Assembly (NCBI GenBank): GCA_963762575.1
Contig: CAVXLL010000001.1
Location: 744,001 to 808,000, forward strand
From: AP-15 sp963762575
GTDB lineage: Bacteria; Pseudomonadota; Alphaproteobacteria; ATCC43930; CGMCC-115725
Direction of reading: 5' to 3'
DNA length: 64,000 bases
Shown here: positions 37,816 through 47,069 of the stretch, one piece after another
How the letters are laid out: the number at the start of each line of letters is the position of its first letter
Numbering within the stretch: position 1 is the stretch's first letter
Position numbers and translations under genes: made by a program
Notes under the pieces: generated by a model
The model's database searches: none
The model's input: the letters and a program-made list of their open reading frames with translations, nothing else
What the model was told of the DNA's origin: nothing

Positions 37816-38469
37816 GTGACCTGCCGTCTCGCACTGGCGCTATTTCTCAGCGGGGGAGTCGCGCGGGCGACGCTGATCCCGATCAGTAACCCGACGTTCG
37901 GTTCGAATTCGCTGATCCTTGATACCAGCACGGGGTTGGAGTGGCTAAACCTTAGGTTTTCACTTAACCTGACCGCGCCCGAGGTGATCAGCGAGTTTGG
38001 CCCCGGGCAACAATTCGCCGGTTTCCGCTACGCCACCCTTGATGAATACACCTCACTGTTTTCCGAAGTGTTCAACACTTGTCTGCTCTGCGACCTCGAC
38101 CTGGCCACCACTGAGAATTTCGCCAACTTGTTTGGACCGACCAGCTTCTCGACCATACTCGGTCAATCGCTCCCCGAGCTCGACGGTCTCTTTGGCGCAG
38201 TAATTGGTCCGCCAGGCCCGTCGAGCGTCTATAACGCTACCTATTCTTATGATTTGGTGGCGCCGGACACGCTAGTTGGAATGCAAGATTACGAATTTCT
38301 CGGCATCACTTACGATTGCAGCATAGTCGGGTGCGGCAGCTTTCTAGTGCGCACGGCCCCGACTTCCACGATCCCGGAACCGGCCTCGCTCTCGCTGTTT
38401 GGTTTGGGTCTGATCGGGCTTGCCATCGTGATGTGGCGGCGCGCAAAACCCGGTCCAAGCCGGCTGTGA
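37816..38469 (+). CDS. PEP-CTERM sorting domain protein
   Basis: 217 residues from a GTG that places a signal peptide (CRLALALFLSGGVARA) at the N-terminus; the frame is open from 37705, but that extension is not signal-like. The middle (LDTSTGLEWLNLRFS, QQFAGFRYATLDEYTSLF) belongs to a domain often found ahead of PEP-CTERM tags. The tag itself is IPEPASLSLFGLGLIGLAIV followed by MWRRAK. It should be exported and processed by an exosortase encoded elsewhere. Confidence 0.75.
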   Translation: MTCRLALALFLSGGVARATLIPISNPTFGSNSLILDTSTGLEWLNLRFSLNLTAPEVISEFGPGQQFAGFRYATLDEYTSLFSEVFNTCLLCDLDLATTENFANLFGPTSFSTILGQSLPELDGLFGAVIGPPGPSSVYNATYSYDLVAPDTLVGMQDYEFLGITYDCSIVGCGSFLVRTAPTSTIPEPASLSLFGLGLIGLAIVMWRRAKPGPSRL

Positions 38470-38553
38470 AAAGTATTGGAGTGGCAAAATTGGCGCCTTG
38501 GCTGCGGTGTATTTACCGCGGTTGCGGCAAACCACATTCGGAAGCGTTTAGGC

Positions 38554-40050
38554 TTATTGCGAGGGGGCGCTCGGTTCGCCGGCGCCGTAGAGCTCGGCGG
38601 CGTCACGGGCGAGCAAGGATCGCGATGCGGGCCGCATGTAGACCATATGGCCACCGTCATAGACCCGCAGTTGAATTGCCGACCGCGTCGCCTCGGGAAC
38701 CTCCAGCTGGTCCACGAGCCAGCGCGAGCTGAGGTACGGCGTCACCAGGTCGTAGCGCCCGTTGACGATCAAAACCTTCATCGCCGGGTGCTCGAGCAGT
38801 GCCGCCTCCAGCGAGGACATCGCCAGGCCTTCGGTGCCGTGCTGTCGTTCGCCTTCCCAGTTCCATTGCTGCGACACGTCGTGGGGCAGCACGCGATAGG
38901 GCTGATCGGTGTGAACCCCGAGTGCGTCGGCGAGGTAGGTGTTGAACGCCGTGCCATAGGCGGCGACGGCGGGCTGCAGCACCGGGTCGCCGGGACCTCC
39001 GCCATCTTCCGGCCCGGCTGGCGCCACGATCGTGCTGTCATAGAGGCTGACCACCTCTCCCTGGCTCCGCCGCACCTCGCGCGCGAAGATGTGGCGCGGG
39101 ATGCGGCCACGATAGCGGCGCACGATATCCGCCGGAACCCCGGCGATTTGGGCGACACGGGCGATGAAAGGGTTGCCGGCCGCCGGCTGTCCCTTGAGCC
39201 CGGCAAGACCGACCAGGTAGTCCGAGAGCGCAAAGCGCTCGGTCTCCGCGAGGCCGCCGCCGCTAGGAGCTGCGTCGTAGACGGCCGCGGTGGCGGCGTA
39301 GGAGGGCAGGATGAAGGCGGCGGCGAGAAGATCGCGTTCTGTCTGATGCAGGGCCGAGAGGTCGAGCGCCGGAGAGACCAGGACGAGCCCCTTTACGATC
39401 ACGTCGACGTCATGCGGCAGGGTTTGTGCCATCGCCGCCGCCCGGAAGCCGCCATAGCTCTCGCCGACTAGCCAGACCGGCGAAGTCCAGCGCTGATGCC
39501 GGGTCAACCAGAGCCGGACCACCGAGCCGAGCGAGGCTATATCGGCGCGCACATCCCAGAAGGGCTTGTCCGGATTTTCCTCCTTGCCCTTGCCGCGGCT
39601 GAAACCGGTGCCGACCGGATCGACAAAGACGAGATCGGTAAAGCTGAGCCAGGTCGCCGGATTGTCGACGAGGTGAACCGGCGGGGTCGGCACCGCGCCG
39701 CTTGCCGGCGTCTGCAGGATCTGCGGGCCGAGCGCGCCGAGATGCAGAAAGACCGAGGCTGCACCGGGACCGCCGTTGAAGACGAAGCTGACAGGCCGGG
39801 CGCTGCCATTCTCACCATCGGTGAGATAGCTGACTGTGAAGATCGATGCGGTCGCGTTGCCCTTGGCGTCGGTCACCGGCAACGTCTCGGCGACCGCCTC
39901 GTAGTCGAGCCGACGCTCATTTAGCGCCACGGTATGATGGGTCGCTACCCGCGCGGGCGGCTCGCCATTCGGCTTCTCATCCGCCCGCGAGTCGGGCGTC
40001 CAGAGGACGGCCAACAGCAGCAAAGACACGACCGCAATAGATTTCGGCAT
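38554..40050 (-). CDS. Peptidase S10 (serine carboxypeptidase-like), secreted
   Basis: 498 residues with a signal peptide (MPKSIAVVSLLLLAVLWTPDSRA). NGGPGAAS forms the oxyanion region, the nucleophile Ser lies in VGESYGGFRAAAMA, the Asp in VNGRYDLVTPY and the His in YDGGHMVYMRP, so the alpha/beta-hydrolase triad is complete. It would release C-terminal residues from peptides in the periplasm. It stands alone and is divergent from the SDR gene. Confidence 0.9.
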   Translation of the reverse strand: MPKSIAVVSLLLLAVLWTPDSRADEKPNGEPPARVATHHTVALNERRLDYEAVAETLPVTDAKGNATASIFTVSYLTDGENGSARPVSFVFNGGPGAASVFLHLGALGPQILQTPASGAVPTPPVHLVDNPATWLSFTDLVFVDPVGTGFSRGKGKEENPDKPFWDVRADIASLGSVVRLWLTRHQRWTSPVWLVGESYGGFRAAAMAQTLPHDVDVIVKGLVLVSPALDLSALHQTERDLLAAAFILPSYAATAAVYDAAPSGGGLAETERFALSDYLVGLAGLKGQPAAGNPFIARVAQIAGVPADIVRRYRGRIPRHIFAREVRRSQGEVVSLYDSTIVAPAGPEDGGGPGDPVLQPAVAAYGTAFNTYLADALGVHTDQPYRVLPHDVSQQWNWEGERQHGTEGLAMSSLEAALLEHPAMKVLIVNGRYDLVTPYLSSRWLVDQLEVPEATRSAIQLRVYDGGHMVYMRPASRSLLARDAAELYGAGEPSAPSQ

Positions 40051-40177
40051 CGAGAGCCTCGAATTTTGTCCGGATCGCGGACCCGGCTGAGGTCGACAGG
40101 TGCGTGCGAACTATGTCAATTCTGTGGGGTCGGGGCGGTAAGCTCGACCACATTATCGAATTTCCGGGGAGGGTCAC

Positions 40178-41002
40178 ATGCCGAGTTCCGCCCGCGTTGC
40201 GCTGATCACTGGCTGCGGCAAGCCGATCGGCATCGGCAATTCGACCGCCCGCGCGCTCGCCGCGGCCGGTGTCACCGTCGTAGTCTCCGATGTCGTGCCG
40301 GCGGGCGTCGCCAACGAGCACAATGTCGAAGGTGACATGGACAGCTCCTGGAATGGGGTCGACAGCCTCGTCGAGGACCTCGTGCGCGATGGCAGAACCG
40401 CCTCCTCCACCCTCGGCGACGTCAGCGTCGAGGCGGATGCCGGGCGCATGGTCGAGGAGGTGCTGGGGCGCTACGGGCGGCTCGACATTCTCGTCAACAA
40501 TGCCGGCGCGCCGCAGGGCGCCGACCGCAACGAGATCGAGGATGTGCCGGTCGAGGCCTGGGACCGCACCATGGGCGTCAACGCCCGCGGCGCGTTTCTG
40601 ATGTCGCGCGCCGCCGTCCCCGCTATGCGCAAGGCCGGATGGGGCCGCATCGTCAGCGTCTCCTCGAAGGCGGCGTTCCGACCCGGCAAGCATCGCGCCG
40701 CCTATGCCGCCTCCAAGGCGGCGATCGTCGGGTTCACCAAGTCGCTCGCCTTCGATCTCGCACCCTGCGGGATCACCGTCAACGCCGTGTGCCCCGGGCC
40801 GATCCGCACCTCGCGGGCGATCAGCACCAACCGGCGCGAGTACGGCGACGATCTCGAAATCGGCTTTGCCGAGCGCGCCAAGGCGATCCCGGTCGGACGT
40901 TTCGGCAGCCCCGACGAGGTCGCGGCGATGATCGCGTTTCTTGCGTCCGACCAGGCCGCGTTTGTGACCGGCCAGGCGATCGGCGTCGACGGAGGGTGGT
41001 GA
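40178..41002 (+). CDS. Short-chain dehydrogenase/reductase (SDR family)
   Basis: 274 residues with GGGGAGGG before the ATG. TGCGKPIGIG (a slightly expanded glycine motif), NNAG, catalytic Ser in SVSSKAAF and YAASK are visible; the end is VTGQAIGVDGGW. It may feed the MDR/thioesterase operon that follows, but the substrate is unknown. Confidence 0.88.
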   Translation: MPSSARVALITGCGKPIGIGNSTARALAAAGVTVVVSDVVPAGVANEHNVEGDMDSSWNGVDSLVEDLVRDGRTASSTLGDVSVEADAGRMVEEVLGRYGRLDILVNNAGAPQGADRNEIEDVPVEAWDRTMGVNARGAFLMSRAAVPAMRKAGWGRIVSVSSKAAFRPGKHRAAYAASKAAIVGFTKSLAFDLAPCGITVNAVCPGPIRTSRAISTNRREYGDDLEIGFAERAKAIPVGRFGSPDEVAAMIAFLASDQAAFVTGQAIGVDGGW

Positions 41003-41017
41003 GGGCGGCTAGGCCGG

Positions 41018-41422
41018 ATGATCAAACCCATGCTCTTCCTGGCCCTGACGGCGCTGCTGACCGCATGCGTCAGTGCGGACAATGTCCGGGCCGCCCCTGA
41101 AGACACCTGGACGTGGCAGGTAAACCAGAATTATCAGCGGTTTGCCCATTGCCTCACCGACACCTTGAACAGTGCGCCGGTGCACTCCTGGTTTTACGAA
41201 GCGCCTCGGCCGATAACGAGCTTCGACCAGCAGTGGCAAAGACATCGTGTAATCCTGACGGCGATCGATCCCTTGGGCATCGAGCAGGTGCGCATCGAAG
41301 TCGACGGCATCGACGAACACGACACACGTATTCTCGCCAGTGCGAAAAACCTCGAAGCGTTGGGAGGCGGCGCGCCGATGGTCTATGTCAGAGCCAATGT
41401 CGATGTCTGCGCGCGGGCGTGA
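41018..41422 (+). CDS. Small hypothetical lipoprotein
   Basis: 134 residues. MLFLALTALLTAC is a lipoprotein signal with the lipobox Cys at about residue 17. The mature part (DTWTWQVNQNYQRFAHCLTD, HRVILTAIDPLGIEQVRIEV) has three further Cys. I do not recognise the family. It sits 15 bases after the SDR gene and 28 before the MDR gene, so it is probably co-transcribed. Confidence 0.6.
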   Translation: MIKPMLFLALTALLTACVSADNVRAAPEDTWTWQVNQNYQRFAHCLTDTLNSAPVHSWFYEAPRPITSFDQQWQRHRVILTAIDPLGIEQVRIEVDGIDEHDTRILASAKNLEALGGGAPMVYVRANVDVCARA

Positions 41423-41450
41423 CGAAAAATCATGGAGTGGGGAGTGTCGA

Positions 41451-42443
41451 ATGAAAAAGATCGAGATCACCGCTTATGGCGCCCCGGAAGAGGTCGCGCA
41501 TTGCGTCGATGCACCGGCCGTCGGCGACCCCGGCCCTGGTGAAGTCGTTTTCGACATCCTGGCTTTTCCGATCAACCCGGCGGACATCTCGTTCTGCCGC
41601 GGCGTTTATCGGCTGCGGCCGCCATTGCCGGCGACACCTGGCGCTGAAGGCCTCGGGCGCGTCATTGCCGTCGGCGCCGATGTCACACACGTCAAACCAA
41701 GCGACCTGGTGATTAATATGCAACGCGAGAATTGGGCGCAGCGCCGCCGCGTCAACGCAGAGGACGCGGTGCCGGTCCCGCCGGGGCTGGATCTGGCGCA
41801 AGCGGCGATGCTCCGCATTAATCCGCCGACGGCGCTGTTGCTGCTGGAGGATCACGTCGCGCTGAAGCCGGGAGATTGGGTGATCCAGAACGTCGCCAAT
41901 TCGGCCGTTGGGCGGCATGTGATCGTGCTCGCCAAGGCGCGCGGCCTGCGCACGGTCAATGTCGTGCGCCGCGACGATGTCGCCGGAGAGCTGCGCGACC
42001 TCGGTGCGGATGTCGTCGCGAAGGACGGCCCCGATCTGGCCGAGCGCGCCCGCGCAGCCACCGGTGGAGCGCCGATCCGGCTCGGCATCGATGCCGTCTC
42101 CGGGGACGCCTGCAAGTGGATCGGGGACTGTGTTGCCGATGGTGGTGTCGTAGTCAGTTATGGGTCGATGTCGGGTCAGGACCCGGTGATGAGCCGCGCC
42201 GCGGTAAACATGCGCGGCATCAATCTGACCGGGTTCAATCTCGGCCGCGGCTTGGCGAAGCGCACACCAGAGCAGGTGCGCGGGATCTATGCCAATCTCG
42301 CGGCCCAGCTCCGCGACGGCGTGCTCAAGGCGCCGATAGATGCGTTCTACCAGATCGAGGAGATCCGATCGGCACTCATCAGGGCGCAGCAGGGCGGACG
42401 ACAGGGCAAGGTTCTGGTGCTGCCCAATGGGCCGCTGCAATGA
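41451..42443 (+). CDS. Zinc-independent MDR-family oxidoreductase (2-enoyl thioester reductase-like)
   Basis: 330 residues from an ATG with GGGGAG upstream. INPADISFCRGVYRLRPPLP and TPGAEGLGRV are the substrate-side signature of MECR/ETR-type NADPH-dependent enoyl reductases, and NVANSAVGRHVIVLAKARG is the nucleotide-binding motif. It lacks the structural-zinc cysteines of alcohol dehydrogenases. Likely reduces a 2-enoyl-CoA or quinone. Its stop overlaps the next ATG (ATGA). Confidence 0.82.
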   Translation: MKKIEITAYGAPEEVAHCVDAPAVGDPGPGEVVFDILAFPINPADISFCRGVYRLRPPLPATPGAEGLGRVIAVGADVTHVKPSDLVINMQRENWAQRRRVNAEDAVPVPPGLDLAQAAMLRINPPTALLLLEDHVALKPGDWVIQNVANSAVGRHVIVLAKARGLRTVNVVRRDDVAGELRDLGADVVAKDGPDLAERARAATGGAPIRLGIDAVSGDACKWIGDCVADGGVVVSYGSMSGQDPVMSRAAVNMRGINLTGFNLGRGLAKRTPEQVRGIYANLAAQLRDGVLKAPIDAFYQIEEIRSALIRAQQGGRQGKVLVLPNGPLQ

Positions 42444-43222
42444 CGGAGGCGAGCCATCAAGGCCTGATCCTGGACCAGTTCACGCGTCAGGCGGCAATGT
42501 TCAGCACGGCTGCCCCGATCACCAACCCGGACGCATTGCGGATGATCGTCGAGGCCGCTCGGCCGGGACCGGGCGATACGGTTCTCGATGTCGCCTGCGG
42601 CGGCGGCATCGTGGTGTGCGCCTTCGCCCCACATGTGCGCCGGGCTACCGGTATCGACGTGACCCCGGCAATGCTCGATGAGGCGCAGCGGCTGGCGGAG
42701 GAAAAGGGGTTGACCAATGTCGAGTGGCGGCACGGAGACGGGAATTCTCTGCCGTTCGACGACGACAGCTTTACGATCGTGGTCACGCGCTTCTCGATGC
42801 ACCATTTCCCCGACCCGGCCGCGGTCCTGCGGGAAATGGCCCGAATCTGCGCGCCCGGCGGACGCCTGGTCGTCGTCGACATGTATGCCTCGCAGGACCC
42901 TGCCAAAGCGGCGGAGTTCAACCGATTGGAGCGTCTGCGCGACCCCTCCCACATGCGCTCGCTGACCTTGGCCGAGCTGAAAGGCCTGTTTAGCGAGTCC
43001 GGACTGCCGGAGCCCGAGGCGAGCTTCTACGAATTGCGGGACGAGGTGAGCAACCTGCTGGCCCGCTCCTTCCCCGAGCCGGGCGACGACATCAAGATCA
43101 TCGAGCTGTTCAAGGTGTCTGCCGCGGACGATCGGCTCGGGGTGCCGGTCCATATCGAGGGCGAGCGGATCCACTACGCCTATCCCGTGGCGATCCTCGC
43201 CGCGCAACGCCCGGCGCAATGA
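42440..43222 (+). CDS. Class I SAM-dependent methyltransferase (UbiE/MenG-like fold)
   Basis: 260 residues. VLDVACGGGIVVCAFAPHV and GIDVTPAMLDEAQRLAEEKG form the SAM site; FSMHHFPDPAAVLREMARIC and GGRLVVVDMYA follow. The substrate is not evident; it is coupled by ATGA overlaps to the MDR gene before it and the thioesterase after it, so a small-molecule pathway is shared by the three. Confidence 0.85.
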   Translation: MTEASHQGLILDQFTRQAAMFSTAAPITNPDALRMIVEAARPGPGDTVLDVACGGGIVVCAFAPHVRRATGIDVTPAMLDEAQRLAEEKGLTNVEWRHGDGNSLPFDDDSFTIVVTRFSMHHFPDPAAVLREMARICAPGGRLVVVDMYASQDPAKAAEFNRLERLRDPSHMRSLTLAELKGLFSESGLPEPEASFYELRDEVSNLLARSFPEPGDDIKIIELFKVSAADDRLGVPVHIEGERIHYAYPVAILAAQRPAQ

Positions 43223-43698
43223 GCATCCCGGCACCTTTCGAGCGTTATGAGGGCGAGGTTCTGCGTGAGTGGATCGACGCCAACGACCACATGAACCTGG
43301 CCTATTACACGGTGCTGTTCGACTACGCGACCGATGCGCTGTTCGACGCCATCGGCATCGGCCGCCAATACAAGGACAGCACCGGCAACGGCACCTTCGT
43401 GGTCGAGACGCACAATTTGTACGAGCGCGAGTTGCTGCTCGGTGATCGCGTGCGCGTCGGCACGCAGATCCTCGGCATGGACCGCAAGCGCCTCCATCTG
43501 GCGCACGAAATGTTCATGGTCGCCAACGGGCGGCGCGCCGCGACTCAGGAGTTGATGTACCTGCACGTCGACCTCAGGGCGCGCCGCGTCGTGCCGTTTC
43601 CAGGCGGGGTGCGGGAGCGCGTCGCAGCCGCAGCGGCGTCGCACGCCCACCTCTCGCCCCCTGACTGGGCCGGGCGTTGGATCGTAATTCCGGCGTAA
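43219..43698 (+). CDS. Hotdog-fold acyl-CoA thioesterase
   Basis: 159 residues. EWIDANDHMNLAYYTVLFDYA is the 4-hydroxybenzoyl-CoA-thioesterase-type active-site segment with its Asn/His pair, and ELLLGDRVRVGTQILGMDRKRLHL the central beta-strands. It probably hydrolyses a CoA ester made in the same operon. It is last in the operon and is followed by a palindromic repeat that may end the transcript. Confidence 0.85.
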   Translation: MSIPAPFERYEGEVLREWIDANDHMNLAYYTVLFDYATDALFDAIGIGRQYKDSTGNGTFVVETHNLYERELLLGDRVRVGTQILGMDRKRLHLAHEMFMVANGRRAATQELMYLHVDLRARRVVPFPGGVRERVAAAAASHAHLSPPDWAGRWIVIPA

Positions 43699-43701
43699 AG
43701 G

Positions 43702-43795
43702 GTCCCTCACCCTGGCCCTCTCCCCTACCCTTCCCTCCCCCGCAAGCGGACGCACTGCGGGAGAGGATGCCGAGCGAGGCGGGCGAGGGCTCACC
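43702..43795. repeat. Palindromic gene-end repeat, copy 2
   Basis: CCCTCACCCTGGCCCTCTCCC leads to GCGGGAGAGGATGCCGAGCG and GGCGGGCGAGGG, i.e. the long form of the repeat with a degenerate left arm. It fills the gap between two convergent genes and slightly overlaps the 3' end of the right-hand one. Confidence 0.7.
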
Positions 43796-44657
43796 CCAAC
43801 CGCATATACTTCTCCTCGAGCGCGCGCCACCGGGTAGTGCCGACCGCATCTTCGCGCTCCTGGAAGGTGGCAAGATCGCTTTCGATGCGGCTGGTGTCGC
43901 CGTCCTCCTTCAACGCCGTCAGCACCTTTTGCGCCGCGCGGATCGCGGCACGATGGGTCTGCGAGGGGTAGATGCCGAGGCGGAACCCCATCGCCGCCAA
44001 TTCGCTCGCCGGCACCATCGGCGTCTTGCCGCCCTCGAACACGTTGACGAGGGCCGGGCCCGCGACCTCGCGCGCGACGATCCGCAGTTCGTCGATGTTC
44101 TGCGGCGCCTCGACAAAGCCGACATCGGCGCCGGCTTCCAGATAGGCGTTGACGCGGTCGATCGAGGCCTGCAGGCCCTCGATGGCCCGCGCATCCGACC
44201 GGGCGATGATGACCAAATCGGGATCCCGCCGGGTATCGACGGCAGCGCGGATCTTGCCGACCATCTCGCCGAGGCTGATGACCTCCTTGCCCTCGTAATG
44301 GCCGCATTTCTTCGGGCTCACCTGGTCCTCGATGTGGAACGCCGCGACCCCCGACTTCTCGTACTCGCGAACCGTGCGGATCACGTTGATCGCGTTGCCG
44401 TAGCCGGTGTCGGCATCGGCGATGACCGGGATGCCGACAGCTTCGACCGTCAACCCGATAAAGCGGACATTTTCCGACAAGGTGAGCAGGCCTAGATCGG
44501 GATAGCCGTTGGCCCGCGAGTAGCCGCCTCCCGTCAGGTAGACCGCCTCGAACCCGGCCTGCTCGACGAGCCGCGCCGTCAAGGTGTCATACGCCCCCGG
44601 CGCCATCGTGTAGACGCCGCGGCCGATCAGCTCTCTAATTCTCCGTCGGGGTGTCAT
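43791..44657 (-). CDS. Isocitrate lyase / PEP mutase family enzyme
   Basis: 288 residues from an ATG with GAGGAGAG upstream. DADTGYGNAINVIRTVREYE binds Mg, and the catalytic KKCGH appears in VSPKKCGHYEG, so it is a lyase rather than a PEP mutase. Candidates are methylisocitrate lyase, oxaloacetate decarboxylase-like or dimethylmalate lyase activities. The start is divergent from the ABC binding protein gene. Confidence 0.85.
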   Translation of the reverse strand: MTPRRRIRELIGRGVYTMAPGAYDTLTARLVEQAGFEAVYLTGGGYSRANGYPDLGLLTLSENVRFIGLTVEAVGIPVIADADTGYGNAINVIRTVREYEKSGVAAFHIEDQVSPKKCGHYEGKEVISLGEMVGKIRAAVDTRRDPDLVIIARSDARAIEGLQASIDRVNAYLEAGADVGFVEAPQNIDELRIVAREVAGPALVNVFEGGKTPMVPASELAAMGFRLGIYPSQTHRAAIRAAQKVLTALKEDGDTSRIESDLATFQEREDAVGTTRWRALEEKYMRLG

Positions 44658-44781
44658 GCTGCTCTCCTCTGAGGAAATCTGCTTTCCTTTCGGCGCGCCC
44701 TGTGGCTCATTGGGGTACAATTTGAGCGCGAGTGCAACCAAAGCGGCGCGCTGAGTTTCGCTACTGCCAAGTTAGGGAGGA

Positions 44782-46110
44782 ATGATCGTGCTGAGGAAGC
44801 TCGACCGTCGGACCATCATCACGGCGGCTGCTGCTGCCGGTGTCGCGCAATTGGCGGCGCCCTTCGCGATTACCGCTCGCGCCGCCGACGAGATCAAGTT
44901 CGGTCTCGACGATCCGCTGACCGGCACTTATGCCGAGCTCGGCAAAAACGAGCAGATCGGCTGCCAATTGGCGATCGACCAGATCAATGCCAAAGGCGGA
45001 ATTCTCGGCCGCAAGGCCCAGTTGCTGGTCGAGGATTCGACGAGCGCCGATACCGGCATCGCCGTCCAGAAGGCGCGAAAGCTGATCGAGCGCGACAAAG
45101 TCGATTTTCTTCTCGGCAACGTCAACTCGGCGATGGCGATTGCGCTCGGCCAGGTGTCGAACGAACTGAAGAAGTTGCACATCGTCACGGGCGGTCACAC
45201 CGACTCGGTTACCGGCACCGATTGCCACTGGAACGTCTTTCGCGTCTGCAATACGACACGCATGGAGACCAACTCGGTATCGAAGACCCTGTTCACCAAA
45301 TACGGCAAGAAGTGGTATTTCATCACTCCCGACTACGCCTTTGGCCACACATTGCAGCAAGGCTTCGAGGCGAGCCTGAAGGAGTTCGGCGGCACCGAGG
45401 TCGGCGCTTCTCTGACGCCGCTCGGCGCCACCGACTACTCGTCCTATCTGATCCAGGCGCAGGCGGCGAACCCGGACGTCATCATCTTTCTTACCGCCGG
45501 CCAGGACGCGGTCAATTCGCTGAAGCAGGCGGTGCAGTTCGGCCTCGACAAGCGCTTCCACATCGCCGGCGCGCAACAGGAGCTGGAGGTGCTCGAAGGC
45601 CTGCCGCCCGATGCGCGCATCGGCACCTGGGTGTTCGAATGGTATTGGGTGCAGCCCAATGTGCCGCACGTAAAGGAATTCGTCTCCGACATCAGGAAGG
45701 TGAATGGCGGCAAGGTGCCGACGGCGCGCCATTGGTTCGGCTATGTCGCGGCGTGGACCTGCGCGCTGGTCGCCAACGAGCAGAAGACCCTCGACCCGGT
45801 CAAGCTGGCCAAGGCGCTCGAAAACTTCAAATTGCCGCCGGAAATCGCGCTGATGCCGTACGACACCTTTTATCGCGCCGGCGATCACCAGCTGATGCCG
45901 ACGCTCTATGTCGGCAATGCGGTGGAGAAGGGGCCCGAGCCCGAGGATCTGTTCCAGGTCGATGAGCTGGTCAAGGGCGTCGACGCCGCGCTGCCGGTCG
46001 CCGAGACCGGCTGCCACCTGAGATGGCCGGCTCTGAGCCCGCGATACCCTCACCCACCCAGCCCTGGCGGGCTGGGCTCCCCCTCTCCCGCAATGCGGGA
46101 GAGGGGCTAA
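44782..46110 (+). CDS. Branched-chain-amino-acid-type ABC transporter substrate-binding protein with repeat-derived tail
   Basis: 442 residues. A GGGAGG site precedes the ATG. The N-terminus LDRRTIITAAAAAGVAQLAA is a Tat-like signal, and the Peripla_BP_6 body includes DEIKFGLDDPLTGTYAELGK and GATDYSSYLIQAQAANPDVI. After the usual family ending (VAETGCHLRWP) the frame runs through a palindromic repeat, adding about 20 residues (HPPSPGGLGSPSPAMRERG) before a TAA. These liv-type systems often import aromatic acids, amides or amino acids; the substrate is unknown. It heads the operon with the permease and ATPase genes. Confidence 0.9.
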   Translation: MIVLRKLDRRTIITAAAAAGVAQLAAPFAITARAADEIKFGLDDPLTGTYAELGKNEQIGCQLAIDQINAKGGILGRKAQLLVEDSTSADTGIAVQKARKLIERDKVDFLLGNVNSAMAIALGQVSNELKKLHIVTGGHTDSVTGTDCHWNVFRVCNTTRMETNSVSKTLFTKYGKKWYFITPDYAFGHTLQQGFEASLKEFGGTEVGASLTPLGATDYSSYLIQAQAANPDVIIFLTAGQDAVNSLKQAVQFGLDKRFHIAGAQQELEVLEGLPPDARIGTWVFEWYWVQPNVPHVKEFVSDIRKVNGGKVPTARHWFGYVAAWTCALVANEQKTLDPVKLAKALENFKLPPEIALMPYDTFYRAGDHQLMPTLYVGNAVEKGPEPEDLFQVDELVKGVDAALPVAETGCHLRWPALSPRYPHPPSPGGLGSPSPAMRERG

Positions 46111-46190
46111 GGTCCGGTACACTTATTGGCCCCTCTCCTGCATTGCGGGAGAGGGTGCCGAGCGGAGCGAGGCGGGTGAGGGTCGACGCA
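46043..46190. repeat. Palindromic gene-end repeat, copy 3 (double unit)
   Basis: ACCCTCACCCACCCAGCCC, CCCTCTCCCGCAATGCGGGA, a second GCATTGCGGGAGAGGG arm and GGCGGGTGAGGG form nested hairpins over almost 150 bases. The left part is translated as the tail of the binding protein and the right end is 11 bases before the permease ATG. Confidence 0.85.
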
Positions 46191-46201
46191 GGCTCGCATC
46201 A

Positions 46202-47069
46202 ATGACGCAGCTCCTGCTCTTCAACCTGTTCAACGGGCTGATCATCGGCGCGTTCTACGCGCTGATGGCGCTCGGTCTGTCACTGATCCTGAACCTTTCC
46301 GGCGTGATCAATTTCGCGCATGGCGGGTTTTTGGCGATCGGCGCCTATATCGCCTTCATGCTGATCCCGTATATCGGCTTTTGGGGCGCGTTCGCGGTCG
46401 CGCCGGTGCTGACCGCGGCCCTCGGCCTCGTCGTCGAGCGCGTGTTGATCCGCCCGCTATACGGCCGCGATCCGTTGTACAGCCTGCTGCTGACCTTTGG
46501 CCTCGCCTTCATGCTGGAGGACGGAACGCGCTACATCTGGGGCCCGGCAACCTTGCCTTTCGCGATCCCCGGCTGGCTATCCAGCCCGCTCAGCAGCACC
46601 CTCTTTTTTCTGACCGGCTATCGCGTGTTCATGGTGGGGCTGGTGGTAGCGGCAGTGATCGGGCTGTTTCTGATCCTGAACCGCACCCGACTCGGCATGC
46701 GGATCCGCGCCGGGAACATTGGATCTGGAGACGGTGTCCGTGCTCGGGGTCAATACCCGCATCTTGCGCAACCTCAATTTCGGGCTCGGCATCTATCTCG
46801 CCGGCCTGGCGGGGGTTCTCGCCGCCGGCATGCTCGGGCTGCAGCCGACGATCGGCAGCACGCTGATCATGCCGAGCTTTGTCGCGATCATCATCGGCGG
46901 CCTCGGCAGCCTGCCGGGAACCCTGTTGGGCGGTTTGCTGATCGGCGTCGCCTCGGGGATTACGACGGTGTTCTTCCCGTCGGCGAGCGAGGCGGTGATT
47001 TACGTGCTGATGGGGCTTGTCCTGCTGGTCAGGCCGCGCGGCCTGTTGGGTGAGGAAGGACGGTTCTAG
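46202..47069 (+). pseudogene. LivH-type permease with a single-base frameshift
   Basis: The N-terminal two thirds (INFAHGGFLAIGAYIAFML, ILNRTRLGMRIRAG) and the C-terminal third (LDLETVSVLGVNTRILRNL, GLGSLPGTLLGG, LLVRPRGLLGE) are both well conserved but lie in different frames. Removing one G from the GGG at about 46710 gives RIRAGTLDLETVSVLG, exactly as in the family, so a consensus error or a very recent mutation is likely. The intact protein would be about 288 residues with eight membrane helices. No clear ribosome binding site precedes the ATG because the repeat occupies that place. The stop overlaps the GTG of LivM. Confidence 0.85.
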
